Origin: Alphaproteobacteria bacterium
GTDB taxonomy: Bacteria; Pseudomonadota; Alphaproteobacteria; UBA8366; Aestuariispiraceae
Assembly: GCA_024743195.1 (NCBI GenBank)
Contig: JANSXE010000003.1
Coordinates: 62,001-126,000, forward strand
Length of the DNA: 64,000 nucleotides
Direction of reading: 5' to 3'
The position numbers were made by a program, and so were the translations under genes. This document shows, one piece after another, positions 57,339 through 64,000 of the stretch (its first letter is position 1; every line of letters begins with the position of its first letter). The notes beneath the pieces were generated by a model that made no database searches, was not told the DNA's origin, and saw only the letters and a program-made list of their open reading frames with translations.

Positions 57339-57353
57339 TTGTCGCGAACACAA
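57339..57353. promoter_or_regulatory. possible LysR-type operator
   Basis: TTGT-CGCGAAC-ACAA, an inverted repeat containing the LysR consensus T-N11-A (TGT-N7-ACA), lies 58 bases before the MttB-family start and 106 before the LysR start. It is the best palindrome in the 179-base gap (57281-57459). Binding is inferred. Confidence 0.45.
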
Positions 57354-57459
57354 TTGCGGCTTTTTCACGCGAGCGTTAGATGGGCTCACCGATCAAGCGC
57401 GCGGCGGGCGCGTAATCGGCTGGTTATGCTGCAACTGCGAAGAGGGTGGCTCGGGCGTC

Positions 57460-58380
57460 ATGAATGAGACTAACAGCAGGGCCGGCGGAATCCGGCGACG
57501 GCGCCGTCTGCCTTCGCTTCGCGCGCTGCAAGCTTTCGAGGCGGCGGGACGGCTCGGCAGCTTCCGCAGCGCGGCGGAGGAGTTGAACGTCACGCACTCC
57601 GCGATCAGCCACCAGGTCAAGGCCTTGGAGGAGGATCTCGGCGCTTCGCTGTTCGTGCGCGGCGGCCGGGCGGTGGCGCTCACCACGGAGGGGCGGATCC
57701 TTCTTCCCATCCTGCGCGACGCCTTCGATTCGATCGGGGCGGGCGCCGACCTCATCGGACGGCGTCGCGGCGGCGGGGCGCTGACGGTGCAGGTCTATGT
57801 GACGGTCGCCGTCAAATGGCTGATGCCGCGACTGGGCGACTTCCAGGCGCGCCGGCCCGGCGCCGGCGTGGCGCTCGCCACGTCGATCAGCGATTGGGGT
57901 TTCGCCCGGGACGTTGCCGACGCGGCGATCGTCTTCGCCGCCGCGGAGGTCGAGGGGTTGGACGTCACCCCGCTGCATCGCGGGGAGATGTTCCCCGTGT
58001 GCGCGCCGGATTTGCTCGAAGCGGGGGAACCGCTCAGGACGCCCGCTGATCTTAGCCGCTATCGCCTTCTCAACGTCTACACCTCGCCGGACGACTGGCC
58101 GCGCTGGCTGGCCGCCGCCGGGGTGGAGGGGCTGGGCCCGACCCAACTGGTCAGCTACGACAGCTATCTGCTGGCGCTGGAGGCGGCGATGCGCGGTGAG
58201 GGTGTGGCGATTTCGTACGATCTCTACGCCGCGCCGGATCTGGCCGACGGGCGCCTTGTCCGCCCGTTCGAGATCGCCACCCCGGCGAGCGCCGCGCTCA
58301 GTTTCGTCTGCCCGAAAGAGCGTGCACGCGATCCGCGAATCGCCGGGTTTCGGGACTGGCTGGTCGAGCAGATGCGGTAG
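57460..58380 (+). CDS. LysR-family regulator (GcvA-like)
   Basis: A 306-residue LysR regulator. The helix-turn-helix is SLRALQAFEAAGRLGSFRSA with AEELNVTHSAISHQVKALEE, and a ligand domain (about 100-300) follows. The HxAISHQV pattern and basic N-terminus resemble GcvA, the glycine cleavage regulator, which fits the neighbouring methyltransferase and dimethylglycine-dehydrogenase-like genes. It is divergent from them. A rho-independent terminator lies just after its stop. Confidence 0.9.
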   Translation: MNETNSRAGGIRRRRRLPSLRALQAFEAAGRLGSFRSAAEELNVTHSAISHQVKALEEDLGASLFVRGGRAVALTTEGRILLPILRDAFDSIGAGADLIGRRRGGGALTVQVYVTVAVKWLMPRLGDFQARRPGAGVALATSISDWGFARDVADAAIVFAAAEVEGLDVTPLHRGEMFPVCAPDLLEAGEPLRTPADLSRYRLLNVYTSPDDWPRWLAAAGVEGLGPTQLVSYDSYLLALEAAMRGEGVAISYDLYAAPDLADGRLVRPFEIATPASAALSFVCPKERARDPRIAGFRDWLVEQMR

Positions 58381-58413
58381 CCTGTTCTGCGGTCAGGCGG
58401 TGCCGCTGCGCAT

Positions 58414-58444
58414 CTCATTACCGCATTGGGATTAGTGAGTTTTT
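58414..58444 (+). terminator. rho-independent terminator after the LysR gene
   Basis: CTCATTACC (58414-58422) pairs with GGGATTAGTGAG (58428-58439): seven outer pairs including one G-U, a two-base bulge and two inner C-G pairs. TTTTT (58440-58444) follows directly. It is the clearest factor-independent terminator in the window, 34 bases after the LysR stop. Confidence 0.65.
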
Positions 58445-58543
58445 AAAGATTTCGGGCGTAGACTCATCTCGTCGAACGCGCGCGGCGACAGCGCCGGCAG
58501 AGTTCGCGCGACGCGCGTCCTTTCGGGATAGGAGACGGATCAG

Positions 58544-58948
58544 GTGATCGGCCGGAAATCGAGTGGATGGGAACAGAGAACCGCGGGGGACGCCGCGCCC
58601 CGGCCCCGGCCGCGCGGCGCCTTGGGGTTCGTGCGCATTCCGGCGCCGGGCCCGGGCGAACGCTTCGCCTGGCGTTTCGCGCGCGGCGACCGGCTGGCCT
58701 TGGAGTTCGATCCCGATTCGGGGTTCGGCGGACGCTTCGAGGACCGGCTCGTCTTTCGCATCGGCGGCGGCGAGGTCAGCCTGTTGGGGCCGTGCGACGC
58801 CGACAGCCTGCGCAGCGTGACGGTGCGCCTGCCCGACGGGCGGGTCCTGACGCTGGACTCCCTGGTGTCCGACGACGACACCATCGACCGGATCGCGGAA
58901 ACCCTATCGGGCGAGAGTGACGACGCCGGCGGCGCGACGCCGATCTGA
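58544..58948 (+). CDS. hypothetical protein
   Basis: A 134-residue protein that I do not recognise. After a Pro/Arg-rich N-terminus it reads FAWRFARGDRLALEFDPDSG and EDRLVFRIGGGEVSLLGPCD, an all-beta pattern, then VRLPDGRVLTLDSLVSDDDT. No signal peptide or membrane helix. GTG at 58544 is supported by GGAGA about ten bases upstream. It precedes the M23 peptidase gene by 195 bases, a gap with no gene that I can support. Confidence 0.55.
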   Translation: MIGRKSSGWEQRTAGDAAPRPRPRGALGFVRIPAPGPGERFAWRFARGDRLALEFDPDSGFGGRFEDRLVFRIGGGEVSLLGPCDADSLRSVTVRLPDGRVLTLDSLVSDDDTIDRIAETLSGESDDAGGATPI

Positions 58949-59143
58949 CGGCCCGGCTCAACGCGCGCGCGGGAGATTCGGACTGGCCTGCGAAGACCGG
59001 TTCGGGTAGAACGAACAAACTATGAGGGAGAAAGCCCGGCCACCGCAAGGCGGGCGTTGGGACGCTCGGCCGGGCGTCCCGTTGCATCGTAGCGTCGAGG
59101 CTGCTCGGGCCTGCGTTCGGGGAACGGCCGGGCGTTGGAACGG

Positions 59144-61117
59144 ATGCGGCGATGGGATGATGGGGAGCCCGTGATCGCACAGGGCCGAAGCCGAGGAGAA
59201 GACGGCGGGACGCGCAGGTCGGCGCGGCTGCTTCGACGTGTTTTCCGGCAGCGCGAACTGCTGCTGCGCAGCGACGGGCGCGTCCGCTATGTCCGCCTTC
59301 GACCTTGGTTTCAGATGACCGCCGCGGGCGGCGCCCTGGCGTTGGTCGGTTGGGCCTCGATCGGGACCGGCGTCTCTCTCTGGCAACACCATCAACTGGT
59401 CGACCAGCGCGCCGAGATCGCCGAGGCGAAGATCGCCTATGACCGGGTGCGCGCGGATCTCGAGCAGTATCGGGTGCGCGTGGGCGAGTTGGCGCGCGGC
59501 ATCTTCGCGCGTCAACGCGCCATCGAGGCCGGCGACGCGCCGCCCGCGGATCTGGCCGACGCCGAGGCGGGCTCCGATCGGCTGGAGGTGGATCTGGAAG
59601 CGTTGGCGGAGATCGGCGCGCGCATTGAAGGCGCCTTCGATCGGATCGCGACGGACCTCGATCTGACGGAGGCCGATCGGCGCCGCATCGTGCAGAGCCG
59701 GGACGCGCTGCACGACCGCATCCGGGCGCTCGAAAGCGCGCTTGCCGCCGCCAACGAACGAGGCGACGCCTTGGGCGCCGAGGCGGCGTCGCTCACCGAT
59801 GCATTGGCCGAGGCGCGCGCGGCTGAGGATGCGGCGCAGATTCGCGCCGACGGGCTGGAGCGCCTGCTGGGCGACGCGCGCGTCGCCCTGGCCGCGTCGG
59901 AGCGGCGCGAGACGGCCCTGCGCGGTCGGGTGTCCGCCCTGGCGGACGCGCTGGACGGAGCCGAGCGCCAGACCCGCAGCGTATCGGACGAGCGCGATGG
60001 GCTGCGCCGCCGGTTGGACGGTTTGCGCCATGACTTGGCCGAAAGTCGCAGGCAGAGGCAGGCCGCCACCCGGCGCATCGAGGGGGTGGTGCGCGAGTTG
60101 GCGGAGATTTCCGAGCGCGGCCTGACCCTGGACGGCCGGCGCGATGCGCTGCAGGCCCTGGAGCTGCAGGCCGGCGGCGTCGTCAGCGACCTGCAGCACG
60201 CGCGCCGACGCGCCGATTCCGCCGAGACGACGCTGGCGGAGGTCGTGTTCGGTCTCGCGCGGCTGGCGGAAGAGTCCGGCGCGGTGCGCGCCGCCGCGAC
60301 GGATGATGTCGACGGCGCCGCGACGCCGGAACTGCTCGCGGCGCTTTCCCCGCAGGCCGGCGGCGCCGGCGCCGACAGCTTGCCGAGCGGGCGCGATCCC
60401 GTCGCGCGCGCGGAATCGCTGCTCGACGAAATCGAGGGGCTGCATGCGAGCCAGCGCTCGCTGGTGGAGCGCCTGTCGACCGAGACGGAGGCGAACCTGG
60501 TGCAGACCGAGGCGCTGCTGCGTCTCGCCGGGCTCGACATCGACGATCTGCTGCGCCGCGTCGGGTTCGCCGGCGGCCAGGGCGGTCCGATGATCGCAGC
60601 CGACATGCATCTCGTCGCCGCCGCGTCGGAGACCTTCGCCGACGACGTGAAGCTCCTCGAATCGCGCATCCAGCGCTGGCGGGCGTTGCAGGAGGTGGTG
60701 CGCTGCGTGCCGCTGATCGCCCCTGTGGACAACTACCACGTCACCAGCGCCTTCGGGAAACGCAAGGACCCGTTCAACGGCAAATGGGCGATGCATGAGG
60801 GGGTCGATCTGGGCGGCTGGCCCGGGACGCGGGTTCTCGCCGCCGCGCCGGGAACCGTCGTGGAGGCCGGACGCCAGAACGGATACGGCAACAAGGTCGT
60901 AATCGACCATGGCTGCGGCATCCGCACCGTCTACGCCCATCTGCGCAAGATCACGGTGAAGAATGGCCAGACGGTCGACCACCGGGAGGTGATCGGCAAG
61001 CTCGGCAGCACCGGTCGGTCCACCGGCCCGCATGTGCACTACGAGGTGCAGGTCGACGGCGCGCCGCTCGATCCCGAAAAGTTCATCGAAGCGGGCAAGC
61101 ATGTTTTCAAAATCTAA
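59144..61117 (+). CDS. membrane-anchored M23 peptidase with coiled coil
   Basis: A 657-residue type II membrane protein: basic cytoplasmic N-terminus, one membrane helix at about 60-80 (FQMTAAGGALALVGWASIGT), a long periplasmic coiled coil (about 88-400, rich in Ala/Arg/Glu heptads) and a C-terminal M23 metallopeptidase. The zinc ligands are intact: MHEGVDLGG (HxxxD) and GPHVHYEVQV (HxH), so it is probably an active peptidoglycan endopeptidase, unlike the NlpD-like protein at 13136. ATG at 59144 is chosen; TTG 59135 and GTG 59171 are alternatives. It overlaps the bactofilin gene by 17 bases, an M23-bactofilin morphogenetic module. Confidence 0.9.
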   Translation: MRRWDDGEPVIAQGRSRGEDGGTRRSARLLRRVFRQRELLLRSDGRVRYVRLRPWFQMTAAGGALALVGWASIGTGVSLWQHHQLVDQRAEIAEAKIAYDRVRADLEQYRVRVGELARGIFARQRAIEAGDAPPADLADAEAGSDRLEVDLEALAEIGARIEGAFDRIATDLDLTEADRRRIVQSRDALHDRIRALESALAAANERGDALGAEAASLTDALAEARAAEDAAQIRADGLERLLGDARVALAASERRETALRGRVSALADALDGAERQTRSVSDERDGLRRRLDGLRHDLAESRRQRQAATRRIEGVVRELAEISERGLTLDGRRDALQALELQAGGVVSDLQHARRRADSAETTLAEVVFGLARLAEESGAVRAAATDDVDGAATPELLAALSPQAGGAGADSLPSGRDPVARAESLLDEIEGLHASQRSLVERLSTETEANLVQTEALLRLAGLDIDDLLRRVGFAGGQGGPMIAADMHLVAAASETFADDVKLLESRIQRWRALQEVVRCVPLIAPVDNYHVTSAFGKRKDPFNGKWAMHEGVDLGGWPGTRVLAAAPGTVVEAGRQNGYGNKVVIDHGCGIRTVYAHLRKITVKNGQTVDHREVIGKLGSTGRSTGPHVHYEVQVDGAPLDPEKFIEAGKHVFKI

Positions 61118-61637
61118 GGCCGCGTCAGACGCGCCCGCGCCGCGCTCCCTCGGCGCGGCGGCGGCCGACGAACGGCCCGGCAAGCCTTCCGCGCCCTCCA
61201 TCCTGTCGGGGTCGCTCACGATCCGCGGCGATCTGGACTCGACCGGCGACATCCAGATCGACGGCGTCGTCGAAGGCGACATCCGCTCCCACAAGGTGAC
61301 GGTCGGGGAGTCGGCCCGGGTCATCGGCGCGGTCATCGCGGACCATATCCGCATCGCCGGCGCGGTCGAGGGCGAGATTACCGGCCGCGAGGTGACCTTG
61401 ACCGCCTCCGCGCGGGTCGCCGGCGACATCTATCACGACCGGCTGGCGATCGAAGCGGACGCGCACATGCAGGGCCTCTGCCGACGGGTCGAGGACGTCG
61501 AGACCCGCCTCGCCGCCGCGCGCGACAAGGGGCAGGGGGCGAACCGGCCGGCCGACAAGCCTGCGACGGAGACGTCGGCCCCGGAGCCAACCCCGCAACC
61601 GGCCCCGCAACCGGCCCCGCAACCGGCCGACGACTGA
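61101..61637 (+). CDS. bactofilin
   Basis: A 178-residue bactofilin, a polymerising beta-helix scaffold protein. The core (about 35-125) shows the repeat SILSGSLTIRGDLDSTGDIQ, IDGVVEGDIRSHKVTVGESA, IGAVIADHIRIAGAVEGEI. A disordered Pro/Gln/Ala tail ends in a PQPA repeat encoded by three perfect 12-bp DNA copies. The short basic N-terminus (MFSKSKAAS) may contact membrane. It starts inside the M23 peptidase gene, an association known from LmdC-BacA type pairs, where the bactofilin positions the peptidase to shape the cell. Confidence 0.93.
   Translation: MFSKSKAASDAPAPRSLGAAAADERPGKPSAPSILSGSLTIRGDLDSTGDIQIDGVVEGDIRSHKVTVGESARVIGAVIADHIRIAGAVEGEITGREVTLTASARVAGDIYHDRLAIEADAHMQGLCRRVEDVETRLAAARDKGQGANRPADKPATETSAPEPTPQPAPQPAPQPADD
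61593..61628 (+). repeat. 12-bp tandem repeat in the bactofilin tail
   Basis: Three perfect copies of CCGCAACCGGCC (61593-61604, 61605-61616, 61617-61628), each encoding PQPA. Copy number can change without a frameshift, so tail length could vary between strains. Confidence 0.9.
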
Positions 61638-61652
61638 GCCGGCGCGGCTCAG
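61634..61652. terminator. inverted repeat spanning two convergent stop codons
   Basis: CTGAGCC (61634-61640), loop GGCGC, GGCTCAG (61646-61652): a perfect 7-bp stem. It contains the bactofilin stop TGA (61635-61637) and the dehydratase stop on the other strand (61649-61651). Possible bidirectional terminator; no T-tract is present. Confidence 0.5.
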
Positions 61653-62650
61653 GGCTCGCGCAAGACCTCCGCGAACATCTCCGGATCCACGTTGCCGCCG
61701 GAAATCACCACAACCGTGGTCCGCCCCGCCGCCTCGACGCGTCCGGCCAGCAGGGCTGCGAGCGCGATCGCGCCGCCCGGCTCCACCACGAGCTTCAGCG
61801 TCTCGAAAGCGACCCGCATGGCGGTCCGCACCTCCGCGTCGCTGGCGGTCAGACCGCCGGCGAGCGTTCGGCGGTTGATCGCGAAGGTCAGAACGCCGGG
61901 CTCCGGCGCCAGCAGGGCGTCGCAGATCGAGCGCGCGTTGGGCGCGACCCGCTCCCGCGCGCCGCGTTCCAGCGACCGCTTGGTGTCGTCGAAGCCGTCC
62001 GGCTCGCAGGCGTAGATCGGCAGGTCCGGGCGCCGCTCCGACAGCGCCAGCGACGTCCCGGCGATCAGCCCGCCCCCGCCGCAGCAACAGAGCAGCTGAT
62101 CCGGCGTCGCGCCCAACGCGCTCAGTTGCCGGTCGATCTCCAATCCGATCGTCCCCTGGCCGGCGATCACGTCCGGATCGTCATAGGGGGGCGCGAGGAC
62201 GGCGCCGCGGCGTTCGGCCTCCTGTTCGGCGATGGCCACGCGGTCCTCGGCGTAGCGGTCGCAGAGCCGCACCTCCGCCCCATAGGCGCGGGTGTTCGCG
62301 ATCTTGATGGCGGGTGCGTCCGCCGGCATGACGATCAGCGCCGGGCAGCCCGCGTCGCGCGCGGCCAGCGCGACCCCTTGCGCGTGGTTGCCGCTCGAGA
62401 AGGCGACAACGCCGCGGGCGCGGGCCTCCGGCGGCAGGCTGCGGATCTTGTTGCTGGCGCCGCGATACTTGAAGGAGCCAGTGCGCTGCAGGCTTTCCGG
62501 CTTGACCAGCACCCGCCCGCCGACCCGCTCGTTGAGGAGCGGGGCCTCCAAGAGCGGCGTCTCCACCACGACGCCGGCGAGGCGCTCGGCCGCGGCTTCC
62601 ACCGCCCGGACGTCCGGCGCGTGCTTAGGCGAGGGTTTCGAGCAGCTCAT
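61649..62650 (-). CDS. threonine dehydratase/serine racemase-family PLP enzyme
   Basis: A 333-residue fold-type II PLP enzyme. The Lys that binds PLP is in QRTGSFKYRGASNKI, SSGNHAQGVALAA binds substrate, and LLCCCGGGGLIAG contains the glycine-rich phosphate loop. Without an ACT regulatory domain it matches catabolic threonine dehydratase, serine racemase or hydroxyaspartate ammonia-lyase; these cannot be separated by eye. It starts 26 bases inside the end of the upstream alpha/beta hydrolase gene on the same strand, so they form an operon. Confidence 0.85.
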   Translation of the reverse strand: MSCSKPSPKHAPDVRAVEAAAERLAGVVVETPLLEAPLLNERVGGRVLVKPESLQRTGSFKYRGASNKIRSLPPEARARGVVAFSSGNHAQGVALAARDAGCPALIVMPADAPAIKIANTRAYGAEVRLCDRYAEDRVAIAEQEAERRGAVLAPPYDDPDVIAGQGTIGLEIDRQLSALGATPDQLLCCCGGGGLIAGTSLALSERRPDLPIYACEPDGFDDTKRSLERGARERVAPNARSICDALLAPEPGVLTFAINRRTLAGGLTASDAEVRTAMRVAFETLKLVVEPGGAIALAALLAGRVEAAGRTTVVVISGGNVDPEMFAEVLREP

Positions 62651-63533
62651 CGACAGCCTCCAGGCTTTGCGGTTCGTCGAGGGTGGGCGCGTGCCCCTTG
62701 GTCGGCAGGGTGAGCGTGCGAAGCCGCGGATGGGCGGCTTCCATACGCTCGAGCGTTTCGGCGCTCAGGATGTCGGAGCGGCCGCCGCGGATCACAAGGC
62801 AAGGCAGGCGGCGCAGGCTTGCGAACAGCGGCCAGAGGTCCGGCGGCGGATCGCCGCGCAGGAGCGGACGCGCGATCGCCGGGTCCCAGTTGGGATGCAG
62901 CCGGCCGTCGTCGGCGCGGTGGTAGGTGGCTTCCGCGGCGCGCCGCCAATCCTCAGGCCGCGCCGTCTCGCCCGGGCCCGGATTGAGGTCCGGCGTCAAC
63001 TCCTGCAGGGCCGCGGTCGCTTCCTCCCAATCCGCGTAGCTGCGACCCGAGGCGATGTAGCCCGCAACCCGGCCCACGCCGTCGGTCGGGACGTCGGGTC
63101 CGATGTCGTTGATCACAACGGCGCGCAGCCGCGTCGGCAGGGCGACGCCCAGCGCCATCGCCAGCCCGCCGCCGAGCGACGTGCCGACGACCGCCATCGG
63201 CGCGACGTCCAGCGCGGTCACCGCATGGCGCAGATCGTCGAGATAGACCTCGGGTCGATAGCGATCCGGATCCGGCGATCGCTCCGACCGGCCGCGGCCG
63301 CGATAGTCGGGCGCGATCACCCGGTGGCCGCGCGCGGCTAGGCGCCGGGCGAGCGCGTCGAAATCCGCCGAGGTGCGCGCGATCCCGCTGAGGCACAGGA
63401 CCGGCGTCTTCGGCCCGGCGCCGGGCGCTGCCGGATAGTCCCTGACGAACAGCCCGCATCCGTCCTGCGCGCGCACATGGCGCGGCCTGTAGGGGACGGG
63501 CGCAGGTTCGGCGACAGCAGGGCGGGCGGTCAT
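62625..63533 (-). CDS. alpha/beta hydrolase
   Basis: A 302-residue alpha/beta hydrolase. The oxyanion/HG-like region is LCLSGIARTSADFDALARRL, the nucleophile elbow is GTSLGGGLA (Ser), the Asp lies in RGGRSDILS and the His in TKGHAPTLDE, so the catalytic triad is complete. Relatives are esterases, lactonases or haloperoxidase-like enzymes; the substrate is unknown. It overlaps the start of the dehydratase gene. Bases 63534-63781 upstream hold no gene; they contain an AT-rich stretch around 63630-63660. Confidence 0.85.
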   Translation of the reverse strand: MTARPAVAEPAPVPYRPRHVRAQDGCGLFVRDYPAAPGAGPKTPVLCLSGIARTSADFDALARRLAARGHRVIAPDYRGRGRSERSPDPDRYRPEVYLDDLRHAVTALDVAPMAVVGTSLGGGLAMALGVALPTRLRAVVINDIGPDVPTDGVGRVAGYIASGRSYADWEEATAALQELTPDLNPGPGETARPEDWRRAAEATYHRADDGRLHPNWDPAIARPLLRGDPPPDLWPLFASLRRLPCLVIRGGRSDILSAETLERMEAAHPRLRTLTLPTKGHAPTLDEPQSLEAVDELLETLA

Positions 63534-63661
63534 CGGGACTCCATTGAGGCGGGGACGATTCCGGTCAGACTAGGGACCGTTCAGCGTCGCGGCAACGCGC
63601 TCCAGCGACGAAGGCGGAGGGTTGAGGTTTTCAGAAGAAAGAAAGCAATGATTATTTGGCG

Positions 63662-63689
63662 TTGCGCCGATTCGCTAACGTGGTACTTT
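63662..63689 (+). promoter_or_regulatory. possible promoter for the gene at 63782
   Basis: TTGCGC (63662-63667) and TACTTT (63684-63689), 16 bases apart, lie downstream of an AT-rich stretch unusual for this window. They point toward the secreted-protein gene starting at 63782. Weak match to consensus; no test is possible from sequence. Confidence 0.25.
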
Positions 63690-63781
63690 GCCCGGCCCCG
63701 GTCGGTCAAGTGAAGCGCGACGCGGGGATTGTGCAAGCCTTTGCCGGCCTTCGGCGAAGGGGTCGGTGAGCGGGGGACGTC

Positions 63782-64000
63782 TTGCGGAGACGGACAGGTC
63801 TGAACGGAGCGGTCTGGGCGCGGACCCGGACGGCCCTGTGCGGCGCAACGGCTTGCCTGTGGGTTCTGGCGGGGTCGGCGGTCGCCCAGACCGTTGTCGT
63901 CGATTCGCAGGGAACGCGGGTGATCGGCGGAGCGCCCGCGGCTGATGCGACGCCGACGCGGACCGAGGGCGCACAGGTCGCCCCGATCGTCATCGGCGGG
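63782..64000 (+). CDS. secreted protein, 5' part only (cut by window end)
   Basis: An open frame of 73 codons runs to the window edge without a stop. It opens after an in-frame TGA (63767-63769). The likely start is TTG at 63782 with GGGGGA five to ten bases upstream. The peptide begins LRRRTGLNGAVWARTRTALC, then a hydrophobic core ATACLWVLAGSAVA before Q, a good Sec signal peptide cleaved after AVA. The mature start reads QTVVVDSQGTRVIGGAPAAD. I do not recognise the family; the product is probably periplasmic or outer-membrane. Confidence 0.6.
   Translation, partial: MRRRTGLNGAVWARTRTALCGATACLWVLAGSAVAQTVVVDSQGTRVIGGAPAADATPTRTEGAQVAPIVIGG

Noticed and set aside
59021-59176. A small plus-strand open frame of about 50 codons before the M23 peptidase
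   Set aside because: It overlaps the peptidase start region, is Arg/Gly-rich, and has no family or membrane features.
63706-63993. Minus-strand frame of 95 codons at the window end
   Set aside because: Low-complexity Arg/Pro/Thr sequence opposite the signal peptide of the plus-strand secreted protein.

Overview
The window is about 70% GC chromosomal DNA. Its conserved gene order (dgt-argS-SPOR-nagZ-scpAB-tatABC-serS-surE-pcm-nlpD-yajC-secDF) is typical of Alphaproteobacteria, most like Rhodospirillales in the broad sense. PleC/DivJ-type histidine kinases and an M23 peptidase-bactofilin pair also fit an alphaproteobacterium. I cannot name a genus. I see no insertion sequence, prophage, CRISPR array or rRNA. 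One tRNA gene (Pro-TGG) is present. No gene-free stretch exceeds 300 bases.

Bases 118-19312, housekeeping. This block holds a dNTPase, arginyl-tRNA synthetase, an SPOR envelope protein, NagZ, condensin ScpA/ScpB, an orphan Fe3+-type ABC ATPase behind a Fur-like operator, TatABC, SerS, SurE, Pcm, an NlpD-like LytM lipoprotein, a GFA-fold protein, a DUF815 ATPase, YajC-SecD-SecF and an Mth938/NDUFAF3-like protein. Most genes are on the plus strand, closely spaced or overlapping by 4 bp.

Bases 19319-32762, mixed. Here are two soluble PAS histidine kinases, two squalene/phytoene-synthase-fold proteins (one with its Asp motifs, one NDUFAF6-like without), a GNAT protein, TrmFO, an SDR, a LysR regulator facing a gamma-butyrobetaine-hydroxylase-like dioxygenase across a perfect LysR-type palindrome, a small membrane protein and UvrA.

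Bases 32873-52542, accessory and catabolic. A secreted EndoU-like nuclease is coupled to an NTF2-fold protein. An acyl-CoA catabolic island follows: acyl-CoA ligase, SDR, long acyl-CoA dehydrogenase, 3-hydroxyacyl-CoA dehydrogenase, enoyl-CoA hydratase, GntR/FCD regulator, thiolase, a complete Liv-type ABC importer, an APH-fold kinase, an ACAD10/11-type dehydrogenase, a second ligase, a PaaI thioesterase and a quinone-oxidoreductase-like protein. The two gene strings at 33979 and 40089 each begin with a promoter followed at once by the same 16-bp operator (TGTCCGACAAACGGAC), so they probably form one GntR regulon. The kinase-dehydrogenase-ligase trio resembles the logic of 4-hydroxyacid (levulinate-type) degradation, which makes a hydroxy-acid catabolic pathway the best functional guess.

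Bases 52560-64000. After tRNA-Pro come a small membrane protein, a dimethylglycine-dehydrogenase-like flavoprotein and a non-pyrrolysine MttB-family methyltransferase in one operon, a divergent LysR, an unknown protein, an M23 peptidase-bactofilin morphogenetic pair, a threonine-dehydratase-family enzyme with an alpha/beta hydrolase, and the start of a secreted protein cut by the window edge.

RNA-level structure recurs. Three convergent gene pairs end inside perfect hairpins that contain both stop codons. The gene for the Liv-type binding protein lies between two strong hairpins. One hairpin can hide the ribosome binding site of the 3-hydroxyacyl-CoA dehydrogenase gene.
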